Source: Desulfovibrio sp.
Lineage (GTDB): Bacteria > Desulfobacterota > Desulfovibrionia > Desulfovibrionales > Desulfovibrionaceae
Direction of reading: 5' to 3'
DNA length: 64,000 nucleotides
Assembly: GCF_034006445.1 (NCBI RefSeq)
Contig: NZ_JAVESS010000001.1
Span: 248,001-312,000 of the forward strand
Below the pieces are notes generated by a model. The model was not told the DNA's origin. It did not search any database and worked only from the letters and a program-made list of their open reading frames with translations. Both the position numbers and the translations under genes were made by a program. Below, piece by piece: positions 49,600 to 58,641 of the stretch (its first letter is position 1; every line of letters starts with the position of its first letter).

Positions 49600-50898
49600 A
49601 TGGAAGTTTTTGATCCTGCAGAATTGTGGAGCCGGGAACGCATTGAGGAAACGCAGCTTGTCAGGCTGAAAAACACGGTAGGGCAGGCCCGCAAGTGCGA
49701 ATTCTACCGACAGCGGCTGGACGAAGCCGGGATCGGGCCGGATTCATTGCGCAGCCTGGATGATTTGCGTCGCATCCCCTTCACCACCAAGGAAGATCTG
49801 CGCGCGCAGTATCCCACGGGTATGCTCTGCGTGCCCCAGGCGGAAATCGTTCGCATGCATTGTTCCAGTGGAACCACAGGGTCGCCAGTGGCCATTTGCC
49901 ATACGCAGAACGACATCAATTCCTGGGCTGACCTTATGGCCAGGTGCATGCACATGGTCGGCGTGCGTCGCGAAGACGTGTTCCAAAACATGTCCGGGTA
50001 CGGTCTGTTCACGGGCGGCCTTGGCATCCACTTTGGCGCTGAACGACTGGGCTGTCTGACCATCCCCGCAGGCGCGGGCAACTCCCGCCGTCAGATCAAG
50101 CTGGCCAAGGATTTCCGCACCACGGTGGCCCACATCCTGCCGTCCTACGCGCTCATTCTTGGCGAGCATCTGCGCAATATGGGTGAAGACCCGCGCGAAT
50201 TTCCCCTGCGCATTGCCCTTGTGGGCGCTGAGCCGTATACCGAGGAATTCCGCCGCCGCATCGAAGCCCTTTTCGAGATGAAGGCATACAATTCCTACGG
50301 GCTTTCAGAAATGAACGGCCCCGGAGTGGCCTTTGAATGCCTTGAGCAGAGCGGTATGCATCTTTGGGAAGACGCCTATATTCCGGAAATTGTCGACCCC
50401 GAAACCGGACAGCCCATGCCTGATGGCGAAGTGGGCGAACTGGTCATGACCTGCCTTTGCCGCCAGGGCATGCCGATTTTGCGGTACCGCACCCGTGATC
50501 TCACACGTTTCATACCGGGCGAATGCGGCTGTGGCCGTAAGCACCGTCGTATGGATCGCATCCTTGGCCGTTCGGACGACATGTTTATCATCAAGGGAGT
50601 AAACATCTATCCCATGCAGGTGGAACAGGTTATCATGACCTTCCCCGAAGTGGGGCAGAGCTACCTCATCCTGCTTGAGAATGACGGCATTGGCGATGTC
50701 ATGCGCGTGCAGATTGAAGTACGTGACGAGTTCTTTGTTGAAGACATGCGTGTGCTGCAAAACCTGCAGAAAAACATTGCCCAGCGTTTGCGTGATGAAA
50801 TTCTTATCACCCCCAGGGTAGAAATCGTGCAGAGCAACAGCCTGCCGCGCACCGAGGGCAAGGCTGTGCGCTTGCAGGATTTGCGCTCCAAAAAATAG
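49600..50898 (+). CDS. paaK: Phenylacetate-CoA ligase (AMP-forming)
   Basis: This 432-residue member of the adenylate-forming family would activate phenylacetate or a similar aryl acid with ATP and CoA. The P-loop SSGTTGSPVA is at 89-98, followed by YNSYGLSEMNGPG, RTRDLTRF and a C-terminal domain ending with catalytic-Lys context RTEGKAVRL. The length is right for PaaK. AGGGAAGGC precedes the ATG at 49600. In sulfate reducers it may salvage aromatic acids made from amino acids; no indolepyruvate oxidoreductase gene is visible nearby. Confidence 0.9.
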   Translation: MEVFDPAELWSRERIEETQLVRLKNTVGQARKCEFYRQRLDEAGIGPDSLRSLDDLRRIPFTTKEDLRAQYPTGMLCVPQAEIVRMHCSSGTTGSPVAICHTQNDINSWADLMARCMHMVGVRREDVFQNMSGYGLFTGGLGIHFGAERLGCLTIPAGAGNSRRQIKLAKDFRTTVAHILPSYALILGEHLRNMGEDPREFPLRIALVGAEPYTEEFRRRIEALFEMKAYNSYGLSEMNGPGVAFECLEQSGMHLWEDAYIPEIVDPETGQPMPDGEVGELVMTCLCRQGMPILRYRTRDLTRFIPGECGCGRKHRRMDRILGRSDDMFIIKGVNIYPMQVEQVIMTFPEVGQSYLILLENDGIGDVMRVQIEVRDEFFVEDMRVLQNLQKNIAQRLRDEILITPRVEIVQSNSLPRTEGKAVRLQDLRSKK

Positions 50899-50910
50899 GT
50901 CGAGATCTGT

Positions 50911-51513
50911 ATGGACTTTCTGCCCTTTCCCTTGGCGAGCCTGTTGGCGGGCGCGTTTATCACACTGCTGTGCTTTGTGCTCGTGCTCAATGTTTTCGGC
51001 CTGCCCGCCAACTGGGTGATGCTGGGGCTGGTGGCGCTTTGGAAGATGGCGCATCCAGCTTCGGAGTCCATGACGGTCTGGTTCTGGGTCATGATGGTGG
51101 GCCTGGCTCTTGTGGGCGAGGCGCTGGAACTGGGCATGCAGATCATCAAGGCCAAACGCTACGGGTCAAGTTCATCGGGGACTTTTGCGGGCATGATTGG
51201 GGCCATTGCCGGAGCCATTTTGCTGGCGCCGCTTTTTTTCGGCCTGGGGGCGCTTATCGGTGCAGTGGCTGGCGCGTGGACAGGCTGTTTTGTGATGGAG
51301 ATGGCCAAGGGCCGCCCGCTTCGGGAATCACTGGATGCCGCGTTTGGGGCTATGGTGGGGCGCTTTTTGGGAACGGTCTGCAAATGCGGTATTGGCGGAG
51401 CCATGCTGGCATTGGCTGCCAGCCGCATCTGGCCGAAGCCCCCGGTAGGGGGTGGCCTGACGCCTGACGAACCGCTTCAACTGGTTATGGCTCTGGTCAA
51501 AGGATTGTGCTGA
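50911..51513 (+). CDS. DUF456 membrane protein
   Basis: This 200-residue protein has about five hydrophobic segments with the glycine-zipper stretch GTFAGMIGAIAGAILLAP typical of DUF456. Its ATG lies 12 bp after paaK and its stop 1 bp before trmJ, so the three are cotranscribed. No function is known for the family. Confidence 0.85.
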   Translation: MDFLPFPLASLLAGAFITLLCFVLVLNVFGLPANWVMLGLVALWKMAHPASESMTVWFWVMMVGLALVGEALELGMQIIKAKRYGSSSSGTFAGMIGAIAGAILLAPLFFGLGALIGAVAGAWTGCFVMEMAKGRPLRESLDAAFGAMVGRFLGTVCKCGIGGAMLALAASRIWPKPPVGGGLTPDEPLQLVMALVKGLC

Positions 51514-51514
51514 C

Positions 51515-52264
51515 ATGGCTTCTTTGCTTGATGGTCTTGATGTCGTTCTGGTCAAGACCCGTTTTCCCGAAAATATTGGTATGGCCGCAAGGGCTTGCGT
51601 GAATATGGGCTGTTCCTCTCTGCGTCTGGTCGACCCGGAGCATTGGGACAGGGAAAAAGCGCGTCCGCTGGCCACGCCCAAGGGGCAGGATTTGCTGGAC
51701 GGCGTGACAGTCAGCCCAGATTTGTCAGAAGCTGTGGCGCCCACAGCCCTGGTGGTTGGCACGACCGCCCGTGTGGGCGGCTGGCGGCAGTCATTGCTTG
51801 CTCCCACGCAGGCTGCGGCAGCGGTGGCCGAGGTGCTGGCGCGGGGCGAACGGGTTGCTCTGGTTTTTGGCCCTGAAGACAGGGGGCTTAATAATGAAGA
51901 AATTACCCATTGTCATAAACTGACAACCATACCTACCGACCCGGCTGCAAGCTCGCTCAATCTGGCTCAGGCCGTTTTGCTGCTTTTGTATGAATGCGCC
52001 AATGCCGTACGTAATTGCCAAAAGAAAGAAGGCGGACGTGCGCCGGGCGAGAGTGGAGGGGGCAAACTGGTCACAGCGGCGGAACAGGAACGCCTGATGG
52101 AATCCGTGAAGGATATGCTGCTGCGACTCGACTATCTGCACGGTGATAACCCGGACTACTTTCTTATGCCCTGGCGACGCCTTTTCACCAGGGCCGGGCT
52201 GCGCAGGCATGAGTATGACGCCCTGATGGGACTTTGCAGGCAGGTTCGCCACAAATTGGGCTGA
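51515..52264 (+). CDS. trmJ: TrmJ-like tRNA/rRNA 2'-O-methyltransferase (SPOUT)
   Basis: This 249-residue protein carries the three SPOUT motifs: RFPENIGMAARACVNMG, ALVFGPEDRGLNNEEI and the knot segment SLNLAQAVLLLLYE. TrmJ methylates the 2'-O of nucleotide 32 in certain tRNAs with S-adenosylmethionine. The C-terminal helical extension (about 170-245) fits TrmJ rather than the shorter TrmL. It is the last gene of the paaK operon; a tandem repeat begins 10-15 bp after the stop. Confidence 0.85.
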   Translation: MASLLDGLDVVLVKTRFPENIGMAARACVNMGCSSLRLVDPEHWDREKARPLATPKGQDLLDGVTVSPDLSEAVAPTALVVGTTARVGGWRQSLLAPTQAAAAVAEVLARGERVALVFGPEDRGLNNEEITHCHKLTTIPTDPAASSLNLAQAVLLLLYECANAVRNCQKKEGGRAPGESGGGKLVTAAEQERLMESVKDMLLRLDYLHGDNPDYFLMPWRRLFTRAGLRRHEYDALMGLCRQVRHKLG

Positions 52265-52271
52265 GTTACGG

Positions 52272-52425
52272 CAAGCGGCCTGTGCGAAGTAGCCCGGCGA
52301 AATGGCCCGGCAAGCGTCCTGTGCGAAGTAGCCCGGCAAAGCAGCCTGTGCGAAGTAGCCCGGCGAAGCGGCCAACGTATCGCTGCCTGTGCAAAGCGGC
52401 CAGCGCAAGGTGGCCCGTGTAGGGC
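52272..52425. repeat. Imperfect tandem repeat after trmJ
   Basis: The unit CCTGTGCGAAGTAGCCCGGC occurs at about 52279, 52318 and 52346, separated by (G)AAGCG- and AAATGGCCCGG-type spacers, with decayed units to 52425. Spacing is about 27-38 bp. It is non-coding. Confidence 0.85.
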
Positions 52426-52462
52426 CTTGTCCTGCACATCATGAAACCCCTGCAGACCTGGA

Positions 52463-52606
52463 CCAGAGCAGCCTGAAATGCTGCACATTTCAAATTCGTC
52501 ATTCTGCCTACCCGTGCGATTTTTTCAGAATCAACGCCATGTTGCGGCGCGTTGCACTCTTGTGCAGCCCTGGTGCATGTGAGTAGTTCAACGTAACCAT
52601 GCTCCA
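52463..52606 (+). repeat. Dispersed repeat R1, near-complete copy D
   Basis: ACCAGAGCAGCCTGAAATG at the left and CAACGTAACCATGCTCCAG at the right are the degenerate terminal repeats. The inner stem GAAATG/CATTTC, the GTGCGATTTTTTCAGAA block, GCCATGTTGCGGCGCG and TGCAC-TCTT-GTGCAG match copy B in order. Confidence 0.7.
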
Positions 52607-53321
52607 GTTTGGGAGAGGTTCCCCCAACAGGGCTGCGTGGCGGCCTGTTGCAGCATAATCGCTGCTGCAATTCTACCCTGATCAGCAGTGCCATCCGTAC
52701 CCACATTGCTTGATGCTCAAGCAGCCATCTTTGATAATTAAGAAATTATTCACAATTGGCACTGTGCCCTGACGCCAAGTGAATTGCGAAATTGTTTAAC
52801 TTAATTATATTATTAAAGTTATTAATATTGTGTTTTCATAGGACATGCGTCCGGCTGTCGAGCTACGACCCATCATCGCAACATGCCGTTTTTCCAATAA
52901 TATTCAAAATACCAACCAGACAGGAACAAATCATCTATGTGTAATTGTTTGTCATTACTGATTTGGCGAAATATCTTGAAATAATATATTTCTTAAGTTG
53001 TTTTTTATTTTAATATACTGAAATTGTTATGTTAATGCGAATTGAATACCTTGAACGTTTCAAAATTGTGAAAACTTGGTTTGCATTCAAGTCTATTTAT
53101 TTTTAAGTTTACACCGAAGAATACTATAGAGCACAAGTTCTGTCTGCTTTAGTCGGCATCAGGTGACTGGCGACAGGGTATCGGAAGACACACGAACGAT
53201 CATAAGGCGGGGGCCTTTGTGTCGTTTGCCATATATATGCGGCAGTAACCTACCTTTTTTGAGTAGATTTACTACTGGTAGTATATGTTGGGACTGTAAC
53301 TTTTTGTTTTAAGGAGGGAGC

Positions 53322-55349
53322 ATGCGCATAACGCTCACGCACAAATATGTGGGTTCGCTCTTTGCTGCGCTGATCACCTGCTGTGGAGTAGTGCTTTTTG
53401 TTTCCATCTACTTCATGAAGGTGCCGATTGAAGTTGAGCTGGACACGGGCATACGCCGCATGCAGAACGTCATCACGGAGGCTACCGAGATAACTCGCAG
53501 CCAGTTTATCCATAGCGCGGCCCTGCTTGCCGAGGATGGCGACTTTGCCCGGGCCATTGCCGAAAAAGATCATGTTCAATCCAGAGAAATCGGGCAAAAG
53601 CTCATGAAAATGGCCGAGTCTGATTTCATGACCATTACGGACGAAACCGGCAAGGTCATCGCCCGCGGCCATTCCGACAAATACAACGACAGCGTCATCA
53701 ACCAGGAAACCGTGGTGCTGGCCCTCAAGGGGCAACCCGCTGCGGCCATGGTTGAAGGTACCATAGTGCCTTTTACCATTCGGGCAAGCCAGCCCATACT
53801 GTATGAAGGCAAGCTGGTGGGTTCCGTCTCCATCGGCAAGTCCCTTGTAACGCCTGCCTATCTTGATTGGCTCAAGCAGCTGTCCGGCCTCAATGTCACC
53901 ATTTTCAGGGGCGACACACGGGTAATGACCACCATTATGACCAATGGTCAGCGAGCCGTGGGTACAAAACTTCAATCTCCAGAGATTGTTGAGGCCGTGC
54001 TGAATAAAGGTGAAACACGTTTTACCCATAACAATATTTTGGGCGTGGAGTACAATTCCGCGTACTGGCCCGTCAGGGATGTGAACGACAAGATTATCGG
54101 CATGTGGTTTGTGGGCATGCCCATAGACGTGCTGCATGAGCTTGAGCGTGAGGCCATTAACAAGGCCATTATGGTTGGCATTGCCCTGCTGGTTGTGCAG
54201 CTTACCATGTCAGTCATTATTGGGCTCAGGGTCAGCGCGCCTGTGGGTAAGATCACCCGGTACGCCCTTGGGGTGGCTGAAGGGCAGCAGGATTTGACGC
54301 TTGATGTGTACAGCAAGGATGACATGGGGCAGCTGGCCGACGCGCTGCGGCACATGGAAGAGAACTTGCGTAAGCTGGTTCAGGACGCAGGCAGGCAGGC
54401 CGAGCAGGCCCGTTTGATGGGCGAAGAGGCGCAGCGCGCAATGGAAGAAGCCAAACAGGCCCAGGCTCAGGCCGAAATTGCCAAGCGTGATGGCATGATA
54501 AGCGCCGCCGCCCAAATTGAGGGCGTGGTTGAACAACTTAATTCCTCCATCAACGATATTGCCGAACAGGTGGACAATACCGGCGGCGCGTTGAATCACG
54601 CTGTGTCCCGACTGGCCGAAACTGCCACAGCTATGGAAGAAATGAATTCCACAGTGCTTGAGGTGGCCCGAAATGCCGGTGGAGCGGCGGACGTTTCCGC
54701 TTCTGCCAAAGTTAAGGCTCAAACTGGTTCCGAGGTCGTGTCCAAGGCTGTAGGCGGCATTCAGGAAGTGCAGCGGCAGTCAATGGCGCTCAAGGACGGT
54801 ATGACGAAGCTTGATGAGCACGCAAAGGCCATCAGCCAGATTATGGGCGTCATTTCTGACATTGCTGACCAGACCAACCTGCTGGCGCTGAACGCGGCCA
54901 TTGAAGCCGCCAGAGCCGGCGACGCAGGGCGTGGCTTTGCTGTCGTGGCAGACGAGGTGCGCAAGCTGGCCGAAAAAACCATGACCTCCACCACTGACGT
55001 GGGTAATGCCATTAAGGCCATCCAGCAGAGCGCCTCGCAGAGCATCCATGAAGTGGAGATGGCTGTGCGCAATATCGCCTCTGCGACGGATTTTTCCAAC
55101 AAGTCCGGTGAAGCGCTGCAGGAAATCGTGGTGATGGTGGATCAGACAGCCGATGAAGTGCGCGCCATTGCCACGGCCAGTGAGCAGCAGTCGGCCACCA
55201 GCGAAGAGATCAACAAATCCATCGCTGAAGTGAACCACATTGCCGCCACCACAGCCGAGTCCATGCAGTTGGCCATGACCGAACTGGAGGCGCTGCGCAA
55301 GCAGGCCCATAGCCTTATTGAACTCATAGAGCACATGAAGAAAGCGTAG
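53322..55349 (+). CDS. Methyl-accepting chemotaxis protein with Cache sensor
   Basis: This 675-residue receptor has a first membrane helix (about 11-33), a periplasmic Cache-type domain (40-285; [14 protein letters not shown]), a second helix (about 287-307), HAMP (310-360), a coiled coil and the signalling domain with the conserved hairpin tip [20 protein letters not shown] near residue 520. There is no C-terminal CheR/B-binding pentapeptide. AAGGAGGGAGC precedes the ATG. A terminator follows directly. Its ligand is probably a small organic acid as for many Cache receptors. Confidence 0.95.
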   Translation: MRITLTHKYVGSLFAALITCCGVVLFVSIYFMKVPIEVELDTGIRRMQNVITEATEITRSQFIHSAALLAEDGDFARAIAEKDHVQSREIGQKLMKMAESDFMTITDETGKVIARGHSDKYNDSVINQETVVLALKGQPAAAMVEGTIVPFTIRASQPILYEGKLVGSVSIGKSLVTPAYLDWLKQLSGLNVTIFRGDTRVMTTIMTNGQRAVGTKLQSPEIVEAVLNKGETRFTHNNILGVEYNSAYWPVRDVNDKIIGMWFVGMPIDVLHELEREAINKAIMVGIALLVVQLTMSVIIGLRVSAPVGKITRYALGVAEGQQDLTLDVYSKDDMGQLADALRHMEENLRKLVQDAGRQAEQARLMGEEAQRAMEEAKQAQAQAEIAKRDGMISAAAQIEGVVEQLNSSINDIAEQVDNTGGALNHAVSRLAETATAMEEMNSTVLEVARNAGGAADVSASAKVKAQTGSEVVSKAVGGIQEVQRQSMALKDGMTKLDEHAKAISQIMGVISDIADQTNLLALNAAIEAARAGDAGRGFAVVADEVRKLAEKTMTSTTDVGNAIKAIQQSASQSIHEVEMAVRNIASATDFSNKSGEALQEIVVMVDQTADEVRAIATASEQQSATSEEINKSIAEVNHIAATTAESMQLAMTELEALRKQAHSLIELIEHMKKA

Positions 55350-55372
55350 TTCCCATAAAGACCTGAACACGA

Positions 55373-55407
55373 AAAAGGCCCTCCCGGTTCAGCGGGAGGG
55401 CCTTTTG
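55373..55407. terminator. Bidirectional terminator between the chemoreceptor and ychF
   Basis: AAGGCCCTCCCG pairs with CGGGAGGGCCTT around GTTCAG, with A run before and TTTT after. It serves the convergent genes on both sides. Confidence 0.93.
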
Positions 55408-55465
55408 GCGTTGTGTGGATTCGATTGAAAAAAACGTTTTTCAGGCAGAATGACAGTAAAATGCG

Positions 55466-56569
55466 TTACACATTGAACAGGAAGTGCATCACATCCCCGT
55501 CCTTGACCACATATTCCTTGCCTTCCACGCGCAGTACGCCGCTGGCGCGGCAGGCCGCCTCATTGTCATGGCTCATGTAGTCATTGTAGGAAATGACCTC
55601 GGCGCGAATAAAGCCGCGCTCAAAGTCCGTGTGTATGACCCCGGCCGCCTGAGGGGCCTTCCAGCCCTTGTGTATGGTCCAGGCGCGCACTTCCTGCGGG
55701 CCTACGGTGAAGTAGCTGCACAGGCCGAGCGTTTCGTAGCCCGTGCGAATGATGCGCACAAGGCCGCTTTCATCAATGCCATACGAAGACAGCATTTCCG
55801 CCTGTTCCGCGTCGGACAGGCCTTGCAGCTCTTCTTCCAGTTTGGCGCAAATGCAGGCAAAGCCCGATTGGCGCTCGGCGGCAAAAGTTTTGAGGGTTTC
55901 CACAAAGGCATTGCCCCCGGCCACTGCGGCTTCGTCCACATTGGCGCAGTAAATGACGGGCTTGGCCGTCAGCAGGCCCAGTTCGCGCCATGAAGTCATG
56001 AAGGCTTCATTGGTTTCGGGCAGGGGGAAATCACGGGCGGCCTTGCCGTCATTGAGGTGGGCCAGCAGGGTCTGCATGATGTCGGCCACTGCCTTGGCGT
56101 CCTTGTTGGTCTTGGCCATCTTTTGCAGACGTTCCAGGCGCTTTTCAACGCCCTGCAGATCGGCCAGCAGCAGTTCGGTCTCAATGGTGTCCACATCGCG
56201 CAGAGGGTCTACACCGCCGTCCACATGCGTGATATTTTCGTCTTCAAAACAGCGCACCACGTGCACAATGGCCGCGCATTCGCGGATGTTGCCCAAAAAC
56301 TGGTTGCCCAGCCCTTCACCCTTGCTGGCGCCGCGCACAAGACCGGCAATGTCGATAAAATCCACGCTGGCGTTGATGGTTTTTTGCGGCTTGGCCTTGT
56401 TTGTCAGTTCCTGCAAGCGCTTGTCAGGCACGGCAACAGTGGCCTTGTTGGGCTCAATGGTGCAGAAGGGATAGTTGGCGGCCTGGGCGTTCTGGGCCTT
56501 GGTAAGGGCGTTGAAAAGGGTAGACTTGCCCACGTTGGGCAGACCGACGATACCTATACTGAGGGCCAT
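55466..56569 (-). CDS. ychF: YchF/OLA1 ribosome-associated ATPase
   Basis: This 367-residue Obg-family protein has the P-loop GLPNVGKST (residues 9-17), the family-specific G4 NVDE-type motif that favours ATP, a coiled-coil insertion and a C-terminal TGS domain (about 280-365; FTVGPQEVRAWTIHKG). It binds ribosomes and is tied to stress responses. Length and ends are normal. No operon partners are evident; the next gene upstream is 160 bp away. Confidence 0.95.
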   Translation of the reverse strand: MALSIGIVGLPNVGKSTLFNALTKAQNAQAANYPFCTIEPNKATVAVPDKRLQELTNKAKPQKTINASVDFIDIAGLVRGASKGEGLGNQFLGNIRECAAIVHVVRCFEDENITHVDGGVDPLRDVDTIETELLLADLQGVEKRLERLQKMAKTNKDAKAVADIMQTLLAHLNDGKAARDFPLPETNEAFMTSWRELGLLTAKPVIYCANVDEAAVAGGNAFVETLKTFAAERQSGFACICAKLEEELQGLSDAEQAEMLSSYGIDESGLVRIIRTGYETLGLCSYFTVGPQEVRAWTIHKGWKAPQAAGVIHTDFERGFIRAEVISYNDYMSHDNEAACRASGVLRVEGKEYVVKDGDVMHFLFNV

Positions 56570-56670
56570 GCTTTCTCCTGAATCGCGGCAAGCGCTCTTG
56601 CATTGAAAGGAATAACGAAGCCGCGCGGGCTGTTGCAGACCCGCGCAGCGAAAAGTTTTCAGGTTTGAAG

Positions 56671-56697
56671 GCCCGGCACATGTACCGGGCCGGGCCT
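56671..56697 (-). terminator. Hairpin after the FlgO-like gene
   Basis: GGCCCGG pairs with CCGGGCC around CACATGTA. It lies 40 bp after the FlgO-like stop; the T run is weak. Confidence 0.5.
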
Positions 56698-56732
56698 GTT
56701 ATAGACAGAAAGTGTGGCGGAAGCAAGAAAAC

Positions 56733-57347
56733 TTACTGCAAGCGCGTATTCACTGTGGGCGTAACGCCCCCCTTGCCCCCCGGAGAAGGATCGCGCAGGA
56801 GCGGCATGAGGTCGTCGGTGATGGGCACCGTGCCCGACCCCATGGCCAGCACTTCGTTGCTGTTGGTGTGGATCAGCCGGATGTTGAAGCGTACCTGTTC
56901 CCCACTGACAACGTAGGTTCCCGCCATGATGGCCTGACTGGTGCCGACCCTGCTGGCCAGACGCTTGACGTCGCGGGTAAGGATGAACTCGCCCTTTTTT
57001 TTGTCAAAATAGATGTCGCTCCCCTTGCGCAGTTCCTGAAAGCGGTATCCCGCGTTCATGAGCCAGCGTGTGACCTCTTCCATCATCTGGCGGGCCAGCG
57101 GTGAAGCCTCATTGAGGTCATTGAGGTTGGCGGGGGTGGTGCCCATGATAATGATATGGGCGCGCGCCAGGGCCTGCTGCTCCTTTTTGCTGACCTCGGG
57201 GTCGGAGCCAGCGTAGCGCATCATCAGTTGCTCATCCAACTGGCGCGCTATGGTGGTGGCTGCGGAGGGCACATTGCCTGCGGCTGCGGCCGTGAGGGGC
57301 AGAAGCAGGGCCGCCAGCAGGAGTATAACGGCAATATAACGGCTCAT
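56733..57347 (-). CDS. FlgO-family outer-membrane protein
   Basis: This 204-residue protein has a signal peptide (about 1-23) and a FlgO domain (about 30-190, TIARQLDEQLMMRY near the start, IMAGTYVVSGEQVRFNIRLIHTNSNEVLA late). FlgO is a Vibrio outer-membrane protein needed for flagellar stability, but the fold is also found in other envelope lipoproteins. The ATG at 57347 follows GAGGATTATC. It is the third of three linked envelope genes and no flagellar gene is near. Confidence 0.8.
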   Translation of the reverse strand: MSRYIAVILLLAALLLPLTAAAAGNVPSAATTIARQLDEQLMMRYAGSDPEVSKKEQQALARAHIIIMGTTPANLNDLNEASPLARQMMEEVTRWLMNAGYRFQELRKGSDIYFDKKKGEFILTRDVKRLASRVGTSQAIMAGTYVVSGEQVRFNIRLIHTNSNEVLAMGSGTVPITDDLMPLLRDPSPGGKGGVTPTVNTRLQ

Positions 57348-57355
57348 GATAATCC

Positions 57356-57712
57356 TCAACGCATGGTGCGCAGCAAAAGTTCAATGCCGCCCAGTTCTTT
57401 TTCAATAATCGCCAGATCCTCGGCGGATCGGCAGGTGGAAAGCGCTTGTGTGTATGACTGACGGGCCAGTTCATAGCGGCCCTGATCCCGGTACTGCCGG
57501 GCCTGCTTCAGATATTTGGCGCTGATGTTCGGCCCCTGGCCCGCCGACCCGCCAGCGCGTGTCGTTTGGGGTTGTCCTGTGTCATAGGCCGAAAGGTTCT
57601 GACCTGTTGCCTGTGGGCCGTCCAGGCTTACGGTCAGAACCGGTCCCGCCGCAAGGGCGAGAAAGATGATTGTAATGATGCGTGGGATGAGGCGCATGGC
57701 TGCTTCCGGCAT
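57356..57712 (-). CDS. Exported protein with a TPR-like segment
   Basis: This 118-residue protein has an N-terminal signal or anchor (about residues 6-30), a Gln/Gly-rich spacer, then one TPR-like helix pair (AKYLKQARQYRDQGRYELARQSYTQAL). Its ATG overlaps the stop of the upstream lipoprotein gene (TAATG), indicating translational coupling; an ATG at 57697 with GGAAG is an alternative. I do not recognise a specific family. Probably it forms a complex with the two FlgO-like neighbours. Confidence 0.7.
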   Translation of the reverse strand: MPEAAMRLIPRIITIIFLALAAGPVLTVSLDGPQATGQNLSAYDTGQPQTTRAGGSAGQGPNISAKYLKQARQYRDQGRYELARQSYTQALSTCRSAEDLAIIEKELGGIELLLRTMR

Positions 57713-58413
57713 TATTTGCCCTGTTTGATGTTAATGCTGCCGCTGGTGATGGAGCTGGCCGGGGTGTAGAGCGAAGGGTACAAACCGCCACGCTGGCCGG
57801 AGGTTTTTGACGCTGAGGCCACACTTGAACTGCCGGACTGCGCGGGCGCGGGCTTGACGGCAGGGGGGTCAGTTTTGCCCATGCGGGCCACAATGGGGGT
57901 GTTCACAAGCACAAGCTGCCCCGTGCGCATGACCAGACCGTCCGTGGCGCGAACCAGACGCGCGTTGACGAAGGTGGCGTCCTTGTCCACATAATAGGTA
58001 CCCACGACCAGGGCAGCCCATTTTTGCCCGGCCGGGATGACGGCGTTTTCAATGAGGGCCAGATCGTCGCGGCCGCCCACTACGGCGATATTGCCGGTCA
58101 GGCGGTATTCGCGCGCGGGAAAGCCGCGCTGGTTGAACTCGTAAAACATGGCTTCGCCCATAAGTCTACCCAGAGGTGAACTGCGTGACGTGTTGTTTTC
58201 GTCCACAAAGGATGTGGGCATGGCCACGACCCCTTGCAGGGCGTCATTGGGCATGGTGGCAAGCATCTGATCCGTCAGTTCGCGAAATTTCAGTTTCAGT
58301 TCAACGGCATCTATGTAGCCAGGATCATTGGCAGTAGCCGGAGCTTTAGAGCAGCCCGGCATCAAGGACAGCGCAAGGGTACAAATAAGGATAAGGCGTA
58401 ACAAGTTGTGCAT
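57712..58413 (-). CDS. FlgO-like lipoprotein
   Basis: This 233-residue protein has a lipobox LMPGC (Cys at 21), so it is lipid-modified. The body contains a FlgO-type domain (PLGRLMGEAMFYEFNQRGF...VVGTYYVDKDATFVNARLVRATDG). The C-terminal third is Ser/Pro-rich and ends without known motif. It is first in the three-gene envelope operon and divergent from ispG. Confidence 0.8.
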   Translation of the reverse strand: MHNLLRLILICTLALSLMPGCSKAPATANDPGYIDAVELKLKFRELTDQMLATMPNDALQGVVAMPTSFVDENNTSRSSPLGRLMGEAMFYEFNQRGFPAREYRLTGNIAVVGGRDDLALIENAVIPAGQKWAALVVGTYYVDKDATFVNARLVRATDGLVMRTGQLVLVNTPIVARMGKTDPPAVKPAPAQSGSSSVASASKTSGQRGGLYPSLYTPASSITSGSINIKQGK

Positions 58414-58641
58414 GGCAACCTCAATAGTGTTCTGTTGTACTTATCGGCCCCTGCGCGATAAACTTCAGTGCCGGGATAAAACAGGCATCAGATCGAGTCT
58501 GTTTTTTTCTAAAAACATGCAAAACATGTTCCAGCGGCATAATTGGCTTCATGCTTGGCTTGCGGCCGGAAATAGCATACAAGACGCCATTAACAGGATA
58601 TGGCGACACAGTGTCGCCAGGTTTTTTATTGGAGAAAAGGC

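Larger units (their letters stand above)
52265..53321. other. 1 kb intergenic region before the chemoreceptor
   Basis: It holds the post-trmJ tandem repeat, R1 copy D, then about 600 bp of very AT-rich DNA (52720-53320) without a gene. A TACTACTGGTAGTA palindrome at 53270-53283 lies close to the chemoreceptor start and could be an operator. Confidence 0.55.

Noticed and set aside
52272-52425. Possible CRISPR array after trmJ
   Set aside because: Spacers are short, unequal and themselves related; no cas genes are present.
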